A stretch of DNA of 64,000 nt, taken from assembly GCF_000024345.1 (NCBI RefSeq), contig NC_013729.1, forward strand, positions 2,170,001 through 2,234,000. The letters are read 5' to 3'. This stretch comes from Kribbella flavida DSM 17836. GTDB taxonomy: Bacteria > Actinomycetota > Actinomycetes > Propionibacteriales > Kribbellaceae. Position 1 is the first letter of the stretch; the number at the start of each line of letters is the position of its first letter. Positions 33,368 to 43,081 of the stretch are shown one piece after another. Both the position numbers and the translations under genes were made by a program. The notes beneath the pieces are model-generated. The model was given only the letters and a program-made list of their open reading frames with translations, did not search any database and was not told where the DNA came from.

Positions 33368-34485
33368 CGCCGGTCCTGGGTCGGGATCACCGCGGCGACG
33401 CGGAAGCCGCCGTCCGGCAGGGGACCGGAGTGGAAGTCGCCGTTCACCAGCTCGACGCGTTCGCGCAGGCCGAGCAGCCCGTACCCCGCGCCGCCGGCCG
33501 GCGGTCGCACGGTCGTGCCGGTGCCGCGCCCGGAGACGATCTCGACGTCCACCACCTCCGGGCGACCGGTGACGGTGACCGTGCAGCGTGCGCCCTGCGC
33601 GTGCCGGACGGCGTTGGTCAGACTCTCCTGGACGATGCGGTAGATCGTCGGCTCCAGACTGGGCGGAACGTGCTCGCGACCGGTCAGCGCCAGCTCTGCC
33701 GGTACGCCGGCCGGCCGCACGTCGGCAACGAGTCCGGCCAGCGCCTCCAGGCCGGGAGTCGGAGCTCGTTCGGCCGTGGCGTTGTCGTCCCGAGCGGCGC
33801 CCAGCACGATCCGGAGATCGGCCAGCGCCTGCCGGCCCGACTGCTCCACCCGGATCAGCTCGCGGGACAACCGCTCGGCATCGCCGGGTGCCACGTGCGC
33901 CGCCACGCCGGCGGACAGCGTGATGCTGGTGAGCGAGTGCGACACCACGTCGTGGACCTCGCGAACGAGTCGGAGCCGCTCGGCCAGGACGGCCTGCTCC
34001 GCCTGCAGCCGCCCGTTCTGCTCGACCTCGACCAGTTGCCGGCGGGTCGCCTCACCGAGGGCCCAGCTGCCGGTGAGCACCAGGACGCTGATCAGCGCGT
34101 ACCGCGCGGCCTCGGCGACCTCCCGGGTCCCGGTGAAGCCGAGCACCGTCACCGCGACCAGGACCACCGTCCCGACCGTCCGCGCGATCTTGGCCGAGCT
34201 CCGCCGTACGGCGACCGGGTACAGCGTCCAGGCGACGGCGACGAACGGGTCCTGGGTGATGTTCAGCAGAGCTCCGGTCAAGGTGGTCGCGCCGGTCAGG
34301 ACCAAGGCGGTCGTCGCGAAGCGGCCCCGCAGCAGCAGCCCGCCCAGCAGGACGACCGTCAGCCCGAGCTCCAGCACCGCTCCGGAACCGGTCAGGTCCA
34401 CCGGCAGCCAGAACACCGCGATCACGAGCATCCCGACCGCCGCGTTCAGCGCGGTCCCACCCGCGCGCCACTGCCCACCAAGCAT
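33364..34485 (-). CDS. Sensor histidine kinase (HisKA_3, NarX/DesK type)
   Basis: ATG 34485 (MLGGQWRAGG) gives 373 residues; the frame upstream crosses the divergent mobA gene and is not coding. About four or five N-terminal membrane helices are followed by the dimerisation region with phospho-His in REVHDVVSHSL, and a HATPase_c domain with YRIVQESLTNAVRHAQ and GYGLLGLRERVEL. There is almost no extracytoplasmic loop, so it probably senses a signal within the membrane, as do kinases paired with antimicrobial exporters. Confidence 0.9.
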   Translation of the reverse strand: MLGGQWRAGGTALNAAVGMLVIAVFWLPVDLTGSGAVLELGLTVVLLGGLLLRGRFATTALVLTGATTLTGALLNITQDPFVAVAWTLYPVAVRRSSAKIARTVGTVVLVAVTVLGFTGTREVAEAARYALISVLVLTGSWALGEATRRQLVEVEQNGRLQAEQAVLAERLRLVREVHDVVSHSLTSITLSAGVAAHVAPGDAERLSRELIRVEQSGRQALADLRIVLGAARDDNATAERAPTPGLEALAGLVADVRPAGVPAELALTGREHVPPSLEPTIYRIVQESLTNAVRHAQGARCTVTVTGRPEVVDVEIVSGRGTGTTVRPPAGGAGYGLLGLRERVELVNGDFHSGPLPDGGFRVAAVIPTQDRR

Positions 34486-34569
34486 GGGGCCGACGATACG
34501 GGAGCGGTCCCGAAACCGACTGCACGCCGAGGGAAGCGCATTCACCGAACATCGTATACCGTCGACAGT

Positions 34570-35418
34570 ATGAGAGCTGCTGCAGTGGTGCTGGCCGGCG
34601 GCCGGTCGTCGCGGATGGGCACCGCCAAGGCGGGCCTGGAGTGGCACGGCTCGACGCTGCTCCGGCACGTCACCGGTGTGGTCGCCCGGGCCGTGGACGG
34701 ACCGGTCGTCGTCGTCCGGGCACCGGGTCAGCAGCTGCCGGCGCTGGATCCGGCCGTGCTGGTCCGCGACGACCCCGAAGAAGGACGGGGGCCGCTGCAG
34801 GGACTCGCCGTCGGCCTGGCCGTCGCCGCCGACAGCGCCGGCACCGTGTTCGTCTGCTCGACCGACCTGCCCTTCCTGCACGTGGCTTTCGTCCAGGCCG
34901 TCCTGCGGCGCTTCGGTCCGGAGGGTCCGGAGGTGGTGCTCCCGTTCGTGCACGGTTACCGGCAGCCGATGACCGCGGGCTACCGCACCGACCTGGCACC
35001 GCGGATCACCAAGCTGCTCGACGCCGGGCAGCTCCGGCCGGCGCAGTTGTTCAAGGAGTGCGACGTCCTGCGGGTCGAGGAGGCGGAACTGCTCGCGGAT
35101 CCCCAGCTCGCCCGGGTCGACCCGCGGCTGGACTCGGTGGTCAACGTCAACGAGCCGGCCGAGTACCGCGCGGCCCGCGACCGGCCTGCCCCCGAGATCG
35201 TCGTCGAGCGCTTCGGCGTGCTCGCCAACCGGGGCGGTGAGCGCGGTCCCCGGCGGGTCCGGGCGGCGACGCTCGGCGCCGCGGCGGAGCAGGTCGGACT
35301 CGCCTTCGACGGCCACGTGCTGGCGGCGATCAACGGTGACCAGATCCGCGGCGACGGACTGGTCCCACTGGTCGCCGGCGACACGGTCGCCTTCATCTCC
35401 GCGGACGCGGGCGGGTGA
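34570..35418 (+). CDS. mobA: MobA-MoaD fusion: molybdopterin guanylyltransferase with C-terminal ubiquitin-like domain
   Basis: ATG 34570 gives 282 residues. Residues 1 to about 195 are MobA: nucleotide loop LAGGRSSRMGTAKAGL, metal Asp in FVCSTDLPFL, and the VVNVNEPAEY end. From about 205 a second domain starts (EIVVERFGVLANRGG) and finishes with the double glycine ADAGG at the extreme C-terminus, the hallmark of MoaD/ThiS sulfur carriers. MobA adds GMP to the pterin cofactor; MoaD donates sulfur when its free C-terminal Gly is activated. First gene of the tungsten operon. TATACC 10 bases before the start suggests a leaderless or very short-leader transcript. Confidence 0.82.
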   Translation: MRAAAVVLAGGRSSRMGTAKAGLEWHGSTLLRHVTGVVARAVDGPVVVVRAPGQQLPALDPAVLVRDDPEEGRGPLQGLAVGLAVAADSAGTVFVCSTDLPFLHVAFVQAVLRRFGPEGPEVVLPFVHGYRQPMTAGYRTDLAPRITKLLDAGQLRPAQLFKECDVLRVEEAELLADPQLARVDPRLDSVVNVNEPAEYRAARDRPAPEIVVERFGVLANRGGERGPRRVRAATLGAAAEQVGLAFDGHVLAAINGDQIRGDGLVPLVAGDTVAFISADAGG

Positions 35419-37232
35419 TCCGGATGCCTCCAGGTGGCTACTTCGGCCAAGCACTGGTGATCGACGTCTCGGACGGCTCCTCCACCGTCCTGCCGCTGCT
35501 GGACGACGTGCTGCGCGCCTACCTCGGCGGCGCGGGTCTCGGCGTCTGGCTGCTGACCCAGCTCGGCGAAGCCGGCGTCGATCCCCTCGACCCGGCCGCC
35601 CCGCTGGCCTTCGTCTTCTCCCCGCTGGTCGGTACGCCGCTGACCACGAGCGCCAAGTTCGCGGTGGTCGCCAAGTCGCCGCTGACCGGGTTGCTCACCG
35701 ACGCGCTCGCCTCCAGCCACTTCGCGATCGCCGGCAAGTTCACCGGGTACGACGCGATCGTGCTCACCGGCCGGTCGGCGACACCGGCGAACGTGTTCGT
35801 CGATGAGTCGGGCGTCCGGGTGCTCGACGCGTCCGCGCAGTGGGGCCTGTCCGCGGGACAGGCCGAGGAGTCCATCCGGACGCAGTACGGGCGGACGTGG
35901 CGGGCGGCGAGCATCGGCCCGGCCGGCGAGGCGCTCGTCCGGTACGCGACCATCTCGCACGACGGCCGGCACGCCGGACGCGGTGGCCTGGGGGCCGTGC
36001 TCGGCGCGAAGAACGTCAAGGCACTCGCGGTGAAGGGCCGCAAACGGGTGTCGCTGCACGACAAGGACGGCGTGCTCGCGGCGGCCAAGGACCTGCGCGG
36101 GCGGTCGTTCGGCCCGGCCACCGAGAAGTACCGGGAGCTCGGCACGCTGGCGAACCTGCTGGCGTTCAACGCGATCAGCACCCTGCCGACCCGCAACTTC
36201 CAGGCGGCCACCTTCGACGGCGCGGCGCGGCTCTCGGCCGAGGACCTGGCGTCGAAGCGCTCGGTGGCCAAGACCAGCTGCGCGTCCTGCACGATCGGGT
36301 GCGAGCACATCTACGCGACCAAGGGCGGCGGCAAGGTCCGGGTCGAGTACGAGAACATGTTCGCGCTCGGGCCGATGTGCGGAGTGTCCGACCCCGACCT
36401 GGTGCTGGCCGCGAGCGCCCGCTGCGACGAGCTCGGGCTGGACACCATCTCGGCCGGCGGCACGATCGCCTGGGCGATGGAGTGTGTGGACCGCGGTCTG
36501 CTGGACGTCCCGTGGCTGCGCTTCGGTGACGGCGACGCGCTGCTGCGGGCGCTGGACGAGATCAGTGCCCGTACCGGCGTCGGGGTCCTGCTGTCCGAGG
36601 GCACCCGGCGAGCGGCCGGCATCGTCGGCCAGGGCTCGCTGGCGTTCGCCGCGCAGGTCAAGGGCCTGGAGATGCCGGGGTACGAACCGCGCACGATGCA
36701 GTCGATGGCGCTCGGGCTGGCCGTCAACGCCCGCGGAGCGGACCACAACCGGTCCGGCGCCTACGAGGCCGATCTGAAGGGCGGCCTCGACCGGGTCCGC
36801 GGCACCGACGAGCACGTCCGCGCGGCCATCGAGACCGAGGACCGGGCCGCGATCATGGACTCGCTGATCCTCTGCAAGTTCCTGCGCGGTGTCTTCACCG
36901 AGCCCTTCGGCGAGTGGGCCGCGCTGCTGGCCGGCGTCACCGGCTGGGACGTCGACGGCGCCGAGCTGCGCGAGACCGCTCGCCGGATCGTGCACGCCAA
37001 ACGCGCCTACAACCTGCGCGAGGGCTGGACCCCCGAGGACGACTGGCTGCCGGACCGGTTCCTGGACAGCTCGCTCGAACTGGCGTCGGGCCGGACCGCC
37101 ACCCTGCCGGCCGAGCGGCTGCGCTCGATGATCGCCCGCTACTACGCCGAGCGCGGACTGGACGCCGACGGCCGCCCCACCGCCCTGCCCACCACCGTCA
37201 CCACCGCTACCGGAACGGAGCCGACACCATGA
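35415..37232 (+). CDS. aor: Aldehyde:ferredoxin oxidoreductase family tungsten/molybdenum enzyme
   Basis: GTG 35415 (GTGA overlap) or ATG 35424; 605 or 602 residues, the family's usual length. Seen: the N-terminal GGAGLGVWLL region, GRHAGRGGLGAVLGAKNVKA that binds the bis-pterin cofactor, the [4Fe-4S] ligands CASCTIGC (about residues 287-294) plus a Cys in LILCKFLRG, and LDTISAGGTIAWAMEC. AOR-type enzymes hold tungsten-bispterin and oxidise aldehydes (or reduce acids). The usual electron partner is ferredoxin; here the adjacent NAD-linked dehydrogenase subunits may take that part. The exact substrate cannot be told. Confidence 0.9.
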   Translation: MIRMPPGGYFGQALVIDVSDGSSTVLPLLDDVLRAYLGGAGLGVWLLTQLGEAGVDPLDPAAPLAFVFSPLVGTPLTTSAKFAVVAKSPLTGLLTDALASSHFAIAGKFTGYDAIVLTGRSATPANVFVDESGVRVLDASAQWGLSAGQAEESIRTQYGRTWRAASIGPAGEALVRYATISHDGRHAGRGGLGAVLGAKNVKALAVKGRKRVSLHDKDGVLAAAKDLRGRSFGPATEKYRELGTLANLLAFNAISTLPTRNFQAATFDGAARLSAEDLASKRSVAKTSCASCTIGCEHIYATKGGGKVRVEYENMFALGPMCGVSDPDLVLAASARCDELGLDTISAGGTIAWAMECVDRGLLDVPWLRFGDGDALLRALDEISARTGVGVLLSEGTRRAAGIVGQGSLAFAAQVKGLEMPGYEPRTMQSMALGLAVNARGADHNRSGAYEADLKGGLDRVRGTDEHVRAAIETEDRAAIMDSLILCKFLRGVFTEPFGEWAALLAGVTGWDVDGAELRETARRIVHAKRAYNLREGWTPEDDWLPDRFLDSSLELASGRTATLPAERLRSMIARYYAERGLDADGRPTALPTTVTTATGTEPTP

Positions 37233-40144
37233 CCATCACGCGCCCTGCAGCGCCGGAGGTCGAGCAGCGCACGGTCTCGCTCACCATCGACGGGCAGTCG
37301 CTGACCGTCGCCGAGGGCACCACGATCTGGACCGCGGCCAAGGAGGCCGGCATCGACATCCCGGTGCTGTGCCACGACGAACGCTACGACCCGGTCGGTG
37401 TCTGCCGGATGTGCGTCGTCGACACCGGCGGCCGGGCCTACGCGGCGTCCTGCATCCGCCCGTGCGAACCGGGCATGGAGGTGGCCACCTCGACACCCGA
37501 GCTGGAACGCAGCCGCGCCGTCCTGGCCGAGCTGCTGCTGGTGGACCAGCCGCCGCGGGAGCAGGACCCCAAGCAGACGACCACCGCGGACAACGAGTTG
37601 CTCGCGGTCGCCGACGACTACTTCATCACCGACATCGAGGACCTGTGGCCGGGCCCGGCCCGCGGAGTGGACACGTCCAACCCGGTGATCGAGGTCAATC
37701 ACGACTCCTGCATCCTCTGCGACCGGTGCGTCCGGGCCTGCGACGACGTCCAGGGCAATGACGTGATCGGCCGCAGCGGCAAGGGCTACTCGACCCGGAT
37801 CGCGTTCGACCTGGACGACCCGATGGGCCAGTCGTCCTGCGTCACCTGCGGCGAGTGCGTCTCGGCCTGCCCGACCGGAGCCCTCACCAACAAGGCGATC
37901 AACAGCATCCCGATCCAGCCGCGCGAGACGCTCGAGGCCGTCGACACGGTCTGCCCGTACTGCGGGGTCGGCTGCGCCCTCACGTACTACGTCGACCGCG
38001 AACGCGGCGGGATCTCGTTCGCCGAGGGCCGGGACCAGCCGGGCAACCAGGGCCGGCTCTGCGTCAAGGGCCGGTACGGCTGGGACTACGCGTCCTCGCC
38101 GCAGCGCCTGACCAGGCCGCTGATCCGGATCGACGCGGCGTACCCGAAGGGACCGCTGTCGGCGGCGACGCAGGAGAACAGCACGCAGGAGCTGGACGGG
38201 CCGGGCCGCAAGCGCGGCGCGGGCAAGGGCCGCAAGCCGGGCGGACTGGTCCCGTACGAGGAAGTGATGCCGCACTTCCGGGAGGCGACCTGGGAGGAGG
38301 CGCTCGACCTGGTGGCCCGGAAGCTCGGTGCCATCTACGCCGAGAGCGGGTCCGACGGGATCGCCGGCTTCGGCTCGGCGAAGTGCTCCAACGAGGAGGC
38401 GTACCTCTTCCAGAAGCTGATCCGGACCGCGTTCCACAGCAACAACGTGGACCACTGCACCCGGCTGTGCCACGCCTCCAGCGTCGCCGCGCTGTTCGAG
38501 GGCGTCGGTTCCGGCGCCGTGTCCACGACGTACGGCGACATCGAGAACGCCGACGTCGCGATCATCACCGGCAGCAACGCGACCGCGAACCACCCGGTCG
38601 CCTCGTCGTTCTTCAAGCAGGCCCGGCGCAACGGCACCACGATCGTCTACATCGACCCGCGCGCCGGCACCGTCGCCGACCACGCCGACCTGTTCCTGCA
38701 GCTGAAGCCCGGCACGGACGTTGCCCTCTACAACGGCATCATGCACGAGGTGATCCGGCTCGGGCTGATCGACCGCGAGTTCCTGACCAGCCGGACGTCG
38801 AACTACGACGAGCTGGCCCGGACCGTGGCGGAGTACCCGCCGGAGCTCGCGGCCCGGATCACCGGCGTCGACGTCGAGCTGATCCGCGAGGTCGCTCGGG
38901 TCTGGGGCGAGGCGAAGGCCGGGGTCATCTACTGGGGGATGGGGATCTCCCAGCACACCACCGGCACCGACAACGCGCGCTGCCTGATCGCGATGTGCTG
39001 CATCACCGGCAACGTCGGCCGGCCGGGCACGGGGCTGCACCCGCTGCGCGGGCAGAACAACGTGCAGGGTGCCTCGGACGCGGGCCTGATCCCGATGTTC
39101 TACCCGAACTACCAGCGCGCGAACGAGACCAGGACCCGGGTGCTGTTCGAGAACGCCTGGGGCACCGAGCTGAACCCGGAGAACGGGCTGACCGTCACCG
39201 AGGTGATCCGGTCGATCCTCGACGGCGGAGTCCGCGGCATGTACATGCTCGGCGAGAACCCGTTCCTGTCCGACCCGAACATCAACAAGGTGCGCAAGGC
39301 CCTGTCCCAGCTGGACTTCCTGGTCGTGCAGGACATCTTCCTGACCGAGACGGCCGAGTTCGCCGACGTGGTGCTGCCGGCCACGTCGTACCTGGAGAAG
39401 GACGGCACGTACACCAACACCGACCGGCGGGTGCAGCTCGGGCGCAAGGTCTTCGACCCGCCGGGTGACGCCCGTGCGGACTGGGAGATCGTGCAGGACC
39501 TCGCGCAGCGGCTCGGCCTGGACTGGAACTACTCGTCGCCGCGGGAGGTGTTCGAGGAGATGGTCCCGCTGATGCCGGACTACGCGAACCTGACCTACGA
39601 CAACCTCGGTGCGTCCGGAAAGCTCTACCCGGTCGAGGATCCCGAGCACAGTGACGGGACCGTGGTGCTGTTCGACGAGCGCTTCAACACCGCCGACGAG
39701 CTGGCCCACCTGGTCCCGGCGGAGTGGCTGCCGGCCAAGGAACTGCCGAACGAGCAGTTCCCGTTCGTGCTCAACACCGGGCGGCTGCTGCAGCACTGGC
39801 ACACCGGGTCGATGACCCGGCGGTCGTTCGCGCTGGACACGATCGCTCCCCGGGCCGAGGTGTCCATCCACCCGGCCGACGCCGCCGAGCTGGGCCTGGT
39901 CGACGGCGAGTTCGCGCGGGTGTCGTCGCGGCGCGGCGAGATCGTGCTGAACGTCAAGATCTCGCACCGCGAGGCCCGCGGCAACGTGTTCATCCCGTTC
40001 CACTTCCGGGAGGCGGCGGCCAACCTGCTGACGATCGACGAGATCGATCCCACCGGCAAGATCCCGGAGTTCAAGTTCTGCGCCGTCGCGATCGCCCCGG
40101 CCGGCGACCGCGGCAGCGTCCGAGTCGGAGGTGCACCCCAGTGA
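37229..40144 (+). CDS. Formate dehydrogenase-like catalytic subunit (NuoG/FdhA type, W/Mo)
   Basis: The 971-residue protein, ATGA-coupled to aor. Order: [2Fe-2S] domain (PVLCHDERYDPVGVCRMC), His-Cys3 cluster (NHDSCILCDRCVRAC), bacterial ferredoxin cluster (SCVTCGECVSACPTG), then the molybdopterin oxidoreductase with [4Fe-4S] CPYCGVGC and active-site Cys in VDHCTRLCHASSV (about residue 414, next to His), and a C-terminal dinucleotide-binding domain. This matches NAD-linked formate dehydrogenases (FdsA/FdhA). Between about residues 311 and 341 there is an insertion rich in Lys, Arg and Gly that I do not know from the family. Confidence 0.88.
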   Translation: MTITRPAAPEVEQRTVSLTIDGQSLTVAEGTTIWTAAKEAGIDIPVLCHDERYDPVGVCRMCVVDTGGRAYAASCIRPCEPGMEVATSTPELERSRAVLAELLLVDQPPREQDPKQTTTADNELLAVADDYFITDIEDLWPGPARGVDTSNPVIEVNHDSCILCDRCVRACDDVQGNDVIGRSGKGYSTRIAFDLDDPMGQSSCVTCGECVSACPTGALTNKAINSIPIQPRETLEAVDTVCPYCGVGCALTYYVDRERGGISFAEGRDQPGNQGRLCVKGRYGWDYASSPQRLTRPLIRIDAAYPKGPLSAATQENSTQELDGPGRKRGAGKGRKPGGLVPYEEVMPHFREATWEEALDLVARKLGAIYAESGSDGIAGFGSAKCSNEEAYLFQKLIRTAFHSNNVDHCTRLCHASSVAALFEGVGSGAVSTTYGDIENADVAIITGSNATANHPVASSFFKQARRNGTTIVYIDPRAGTVADHADLFLQLKPGTDVALYNGIMHEVIRLGLIDREFLTSRTSNYDELARTVAEYPPELAARITGVDVELIREVARVWGEAKAGVIYWGMGISQHTTGTDNARCLIAMCCITGNVGRPGTGLHPLRGQNNVQGASDAGLIPMFYPNYQRANETRTRVLFENAWGTELNPENGLTVTEVIRSILDGGVRGMYMLGENPFLSDPNINKVRKALSQLDFLVVQDIFLTETAEFADVVLPATSYLEKDGTYTNTDRRVQLGRKVFDPPGDARADWEIVQDLAQRLGLDWNYSSPREVFEEMVPLMPDYANLTYDNLGASGKLYPVEDPEHSDGTVVLFDERFNTADELAHLVPAEWLPAKELPNEQFPFVLNTGRLLQHWHTGSMTRRSFALDTIAPRAEVSIHPADAAELGLVDGEFARVSSRRGEIVLNVKISHREARGNVFIPFHFREAAANLLTIDEIDPTGKIPEFKFCAVAIAPAGDRGSVRVGGAPQ

Positions 40145-41838
40145 CGGTCACGGCGAACAAGGTCCCCGGTGTCGAGGCCAGGGCCGGCAAGTTCCGCGGT
40201 CCGAGCCTGATCCCGCTGCTGAACGCGATCCAGGCCCGCTGCGGCTGGCTGCCGCGCGAGGAGCTGGAGGCGCTGGCGCGGCAGCAGAAGCGGCCGCTGT
40301 ACGAGATCGAGGGCCTGGTCTCCTTCTACCCGCACTTCCTCACCGCGCCGCCGAAGGATGTCACCGTGCGCGTCTGCCGGGACCTGGCCTGCTGGCTCAA
40401 GGGCGCCGAGGGGCCGGCCGCCGCGCTGACAGCGCAGTACGCCGAAGCCGAGGACGTCGAGGTGCTGGAGATCTCCTGTCCGGGCCGGTGCGACATGGCG
40501 CCGGCGGCAACGGTCAACGAGAAGCCGGTCCGGCTGGAGGACGTGCCGGCCACCGTCGAGCAGGTCGCCGCCGGCGATCGCGACCTCGGCGCGGTCGCCG
40601 CCTACGTGCCCGACGGAGGCTGGCCCAACGACCCGTACGCGTCGGGCGAGCACCATTACCGGTCGCTGCGGGCGCTGCTCAGCGGGCAGCTCTCCGCCGA
40701 CGAGGTGATCACCGCGCTGCAGGACGCAGGTCTGCGCGGCATGGGCGGCGCGGGCTTCCCGACCGGCAAGAAGTGGGAGCTGGTCCGGGCCGCCGAGGGC
40801 GCGGTCAAGTACGCGATCTGCAACGCCGACGAGTCCGAGCCCGGCACGTTCAAGGACCGCCAGCTGCTCGCCGAGCAGCCGCACCTCGTGCTCGAGGGCC
40901 TGCTGATGGGCATGCTGGTGACCGGTGCCGAGGAGGGCTGGGTCTTCATCCGGCACGAGTACGGGCCGGAGGAGGCGGTGCTGCACAGCGAGATCGGCCG
41001 GCTGCGCGAGCAGGGCCTGATCGGACCGGACGTGCTCGGCACCGGCCGCCGGCTGATGCTCGACATCTTCACCTCGCCGGGCGGCTACATCCTCGGCGAG
41101 GAGACCGCGCTGCTGGAGTGCATGGAGGGCCACCGGGGCGAACCCCGGAACAAGCCGCCCTTTCCCGGCAACTACGGCCTGTGGGGCAAGCCGACGCTGA
41201 TGAACTCGGTGGAGACGTTCGCCGACGTCCCGGCGATCGTTGCCCGCGGCGCGGACTGGTGGAACGCGCAGGGCGTCAACGGCGCCACCGGGCTCAAGTT
41301 CTTCGCCGTCTCCGGCCACGTCGAACGGCCCGGCGTGTACTGCGTGCCGATGGGCACGACGATCCGCGACCTGATCGACGTGGCCGGCGGTGTCGCCGGT
41401 GGCGCGGAGCTGGAAGCGGTGCAACCCGGCGGGGCGTCGTCGAACTTCCTCGGCCCGGAGCACCTCGACGTACCGCTGGACTTCGGCACGCTGGCCGAGG
41501 CCGGGTCGATGCTGGGATCGGGCGCGATGGTCGTGATGGCCGCCGGCACCGACGCCCTGGCCGCCGCCACCAACGTGCTGCGGTTCTTCCGCAACGAGTC
41601 CTGCGGCAAGTGCGTGCCGTGCCGGGTCGGTTCCACCAAGGCGCACGACCTGCTGACCGACACCTTGCGATCCGGGGGCGAACTGGACGAGGCCCGCAAG
41701 GCCCGGCTGCTGGAGCTCGAACTGGTTCTGCGCAAGTCGTCGATCTGCGGTCTCGGCCAGGTCGCGCTGGGACCTGTCGTCAGCGTGCTCGGCCGGCAAC
41801 GCGGCGGGACGACGGCCCGCCCGCAGCCGCGGAACTGA
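40141..41838 (+). CDS. NuoE-NuoF fused diaphorase subunit (NADH/FMN)
   Basis: GTG 40141 overlaps the previous stop (GTGA). Residues 1 to about 150 are NuoE-like with [2Fe-2S] ligands VCRDLAC and SCPGRC; the rest is NuoF-like with the NADH/FMN loop LRGMGGAGFPTGKKW, CNADESEPGTFKDR, and [4Fe-4S] ligands SCGKCVPC and SICGLG near the C-terminus. It passes electrons between NAD(H) and the catalytic subunit before it, and perhaps the AOR. Fused NuoEF subunits are known in formate dehydrogenases and hydrogenases. Confidence 0.92.
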   Translation: MTVTANKVPGVEARAGKFRGPSLIPLLNAIQARCGWLPREELEALARQQKRPLYEIEGLVSFYPHFLTAPPKDVTVRVCRDLACWLKGAEGPAAALTAQYAEAEDVEVLEISCPGRCDMAPAATVNEKPVRLEDVPATVEQVAAGDRDLGAVAAYVPDGGWPNDPYASGEHHYRSLRALLSGQLSADEVITALQDAGLRGMGGAGFPTGKKWELVRAAEGAVKYAICNADESEPGTFKDRQLLAEQPHLVLEGLLMGMLVTGAEEGWVFIRHEYGPEEAVLHSEIGRLREQGLIGPDVLGTGRRLMLDIFTSPGGYILGEETALLECMEGHRGEPRNKPPFPGNYGLWGKPTLMNSVETFADVPAIVARGADWWNAQGVNGATGLKFFAVSGHVERPGVYCVPMGTTIRDLIDVAGGVAGGAELEAVQPGGASSNFLGPEHLDVPLDFGTLAEAGSMLGSGAMVVMAAGTDALAAATNVLRFFRNESCGKCVPCRVGSTKAHDLLTDTLRSGGELDEARKARLLELELVLRKSSICGLGQVALGPVVSVLGRQRGGTTARPQPRN

Positions 41839-41847
41839 GGCCCGCCC

Positions 41848-43074
41848 GTGCCCGGGAGAGAGTTCTTCCAGACCCAGTCGGTCGGCCAGGCGCTGGCCGG
41901 GTTCCGGCCGCGGCGCCGGACCGGCCCGGAGACCGTACGCCGGGAGGACGCGCTGGGCCGGGTTCCCGCCCGGGCGGTCCGGTCCGGCGTACCGCTGCCC
42001 GGCTTCGCGCGGTCGACGGTGGACGGCTACGCGGTCCGGGCCGCCGACACGTACGGCGCCGGCGACGGGTTGCCGGCCTACCTCGACGTGGTCGGTGCGC
42101 TGCGGATGGGGACGGCCGCCGACGTCGAGGTCCGGTCCGGTGGCGCCGTTCAGATCCCCACCGGGGCAGCTGTTCCGGGCAGTGCCGACGCGGTCGTGAT
42201 GATCGAGCACACGCAGGTCACCATGCCCGGGGTGATCGAGGTGACCAGGCCGGTGGCGGTCGGGGACGGCGTGGTGCGGCCCGACGAAGATGTGGCTGTT
42301 GGCAACGAGCTGGTGCCCGCCGGCCGGCCGCTGCGGGCCCAGGATCTGGGGCTGCTGGCGGCGGCCGGGATCACCCGGCTGGTGGTGCTGCGCCGGCCGC
42401 GGGTGGCGATCATCTCGACCGGGGACGAGGTCGTTGCGCCGGACACCGAATGCGTGAGCCCGGGGCAGGTGCGCGACGCGACCGCCTCGGCGCTGGCGGC
42501 CCTGGTGCTCCAGGCGGGCGGCGAACCGGCGTCGTACGGGATCGTGCCCGACGACCTCGAGCTGCTGACCAAGACGCTGACGACCGCGGTCGCCGAGTGC
42601 GACCTGGTGGTCGTCTCCGCCGGGTCGTCGGTAGGGGCCCGGGACGAGACGACCGCGGCCGTCGAGGCTCTCGGAGCGCCGGGCGTCTACTGCCACGGAC
42701 TCGCCATCAAGCCGGGCAAACCGACCTTGCTGGCCGAGTGCGCGGACGTGCCGGTGATCGGTCTGCCGGGCAATCCGCTGTCGGCGCTGGTGGTCTTCCG
42801 GATGGTCGGGCTGCCCGTGCTCCGGCTGGTCGGCGGCATCACCACCGTGCCGCCCGAGCCGTCCACGGCCGCGACGATGGCGCGACCGGTCGCATCCGCT
42901 GCCGGCCGTCTCGACGTCGTCCAGGTGTCGGTCCGCGACGGTGTGGCGACCCCGTTGTTCGGCCACTCGGCACTGCTGTCCTTGCTGACCAGCGCGGACG
43001 GTTACGTGGTGATCCCCGAACCGGCGACCGGGCTCGACGCCGGCACTTCGGTCACCGTGACGATGTACAGGTAG
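41848..43074 (+). CDS. moeA: MoeA, molybdopterin molybdenum/tungsten insertase (copy 1)
   Basis: The 408-residue protein starts at GTG 41848, nine bases after the diaphorase stop. Typical MoeA: FARSTVDGYAVRAAD, VQIPTGAAVPGSADAVVMIEH, VAIISTGDEV, VVVSAGSSVGARDET, VIGLPGNPLSALV. It inserts the metal into pterin. A second MoeA with an extra domain follows immediately; in tungsten-using organisms paired MoeA proteins are thought to separate W and Mo, which fits here. Confidence 0.93.
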   Translation: MPGREFFQTQSVGQALAGFRPRRRTGPETVRREDALGRVPARAVRSGVPLPGFARSTVDGYAVRAADTYGAGDGLPAYLDVVGALRMGTAADVEVRSGGAVQIPTGAAVPGSADAVVMIEHTQVTMPGVIEVTRPVAVGDGVVRPDEDVAVGNELVPAGRPLRAQDLGLLAAAGITRLVVLRRPRVAIISTGDEVVAPDTECVSPGQVRDATASALAALVLQAGGEPASYGIVPDDLELLTKTLTTAVAECDLVVVSAGSSVGARDETTAAVEALGAPGVYCHGLAIKPGKPTLLAECADVPVIGLPGNPLSALVVFRMVGLPVLRLVGGITTVPPEPSTAATMARPVASAAGRLDVVQVSVRDGVATPLFGHSALLSLLTSADGYVVIPEPATGLDAGTSVTVTMYR

Positions 43075-43081
43075 GTGAGGC

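Noticed and set aside
34486-34569. Molybdenum/tungsten cofactor riboswitch before mobA
   Set aside because: The gap is only 84 bases and the likely -10 is 10 bases before the start, leaving no room for the RNA.
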